A DNA stretch of 64,000 nucleotides from Theobroma cacao (lineage: Eukaryota; Streptophyta; Magnoliopsida; Malvales; Malvaceae). The position numbers were made by a program, and so were the translations under genes. This document shows, piece by piece, positions 63,029 to 64,000 of this stretch. The notes under the pieces are model-generated. The model was not told the origin of the DNA. It worked only from the letters and a program-made list of their open reading frames with translations, and did not search any database. Positions within the stretch are counted from its first letter, which is position 1, and each line of letters begins with the position of its first letter. Location: the NCBI RefSeq assembly GCF_000208745.1, contig NC_030858.1, positions 3,901,249 through 3,965,248 on the forward strand, given 5' to 3'.

Positions 63029-64000
63029 TCTGATTGAAGAACTCTATGGATTAGGTCGGTGCTTTGTGTTAGAGAAGCCGTCTAGTTATGGTCTACAAAC
63101 GTTGTAGTTGGTCCATCTCAAAGGTTGAGGTTATGGCTTGATGTACAATAAGGTCTTAGACGCATACTTATAAAATGCAAACGGGTTGTACACAACAAAA
63201 GACGTAATGTAAAGTTTATCTATGAATGATCGTTGTGTAATCACTTGCAAACATTGGAAATCAATTTAATATATTTAATATCCTTTTATATTCGCTCAAA
63301 GTAGCCACCTACTTTGCCTGCATACAGTTGGGCAGGAAAGTGTGCTTGTCTTTCTCCTTCAATATGAAGCTGGAGACATTCTTGAGAACTTTAATGCATT
63401 TACACGTGCTGTGTAGCACGATAGAGCGAAAAGGCTGGTAATGTTTGTTTGTCCAATTAATGTTTGATGGCTAAATCCCGCTTTACCCAGTTTCCCTGTC
63501 TCTTTCTCAGGGATTGCCAAATATCCAGTACTTTCTACAGCCTTTGGGACCTTACCTTCCACAAGGGCACTTTTGATGCCAAGTACAAGATCAAGAATTA
63601 CTGGGTTGGATTATAAGTTAAAGTCCCCTCTCCTCTGTTTGGCGCAGTGCAAAAGATATTTTTGTTTTGGCTAAAATTGCAAATAAATATCTTATAGACT
63701 AGACGTGCCTCCAAGAGTTTTTTTTTCTTCACCAAAATTTCAGCCATTCATGTCTTATATAAGCCATAAATTTGAAACTCAATGCAAGCAAAACCGATGC
63801 TTTAACAGTTAGTGCCTTTTGGAGTCAAATCAACATACACTTTTGCTTCTGTTCTAACAACCATGGACAACCTATTAACAGTTACTCGCAGCAACTTCTA
63901 AGAAAGAACATATGTTTGTGTCTGTAGTGTATAAAGTTATGCCAAATGAACTACCGCCTTCGTTAATGCCGACCAAAGTAGGCCTCTGTAGTTTCCGTTC
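63029..64000. other. Downstream of the aleurain-like gene; no further gene seen
   Basis: The aleurain 3' UTR should lie at the left. The rest has no supported coding region; an antisense open frame at 63359-63562 shows no domain. Confidence 0.45.

Overview
This window reads as nuclear DNA of a dicot plant, probably a rosid. Genes are split by GT-AG introns and separated by long AT-rich spacers. Every recognised protein belongs to a plant family: CCX exchanger, COPT5-type copper transporter, LURP-one-related protein, type-C G-protein gamma subunit, SBT1 subtilase, RBX1, CYP92-like P450, RIPK-type kinase and aleurain. The species cannot be named from this sequence. One N (36017) sits between two TA tracts, so the sequence looks like an assembly product.

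Layout. (1) 762-5483, minus: a 14-piece ALDH7B (antiquitin) gene in which nearly every exon is recognisable but which carries two frameshifts, two bad splice sites and a ruined last exon; it reads as a pseudogene. (2) 6802-8718, plus: intronless CCX exchanger. (3) 9836-10258, plus: intronless COPT5-like copper transporter. (4) 11399-12865, minus: LURP-one-related gene, 3 exons. (5) 17843-20549, plus: AGG3-like G-gamma, 5 exons, with a large Cys-rich tail. (6) 22097-25154, minus: SBT1.8-like subtilase, 2 exons. (7) 25155-31317: gene-poor, with a decayed tRNA-Ser(GCU)-like sequence at 30487. (8) 31318-33203, minus: RBX1, 5 exons. (9) 35004-35396: an unidentified small membrane ORF with a 151-nt foldback just downstream of it. 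(10) 37035-44492: retroelement block, made of a 5'-truncated LINE and an almost complete but dead LINE, each with target-site duplications. (11) 46583-49353, plus: CYP92-like P450, 2 exons. (12) 50984-52780, minus: RIPK-like receptor-like cytoplasmic kinase, 5 exons. (13) 52781-59633: spacer with a decayed repeat-protein element. (14) 59634-63028, plus: aleurain-like vacuolar cysteine protease, 8 exons, with a SINE in its third intron.

The genes do not form a pathway. Their order is informative: from memory of the Arabidopsis map, three separate Arabidopsis neighbourhoods (ALDH7B4/CCX4; LOR6/SBT1.8/RIPK; COPT5/AGG3/RBX1) are represented here in interleaved order. This suggests the window keeps an ancestral order that was split between duplicated segments in the Arabidopsis lineage. 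Exon coordinates come from manual reading of splice junctions and frame continuity; no alignment or transcript data were available.
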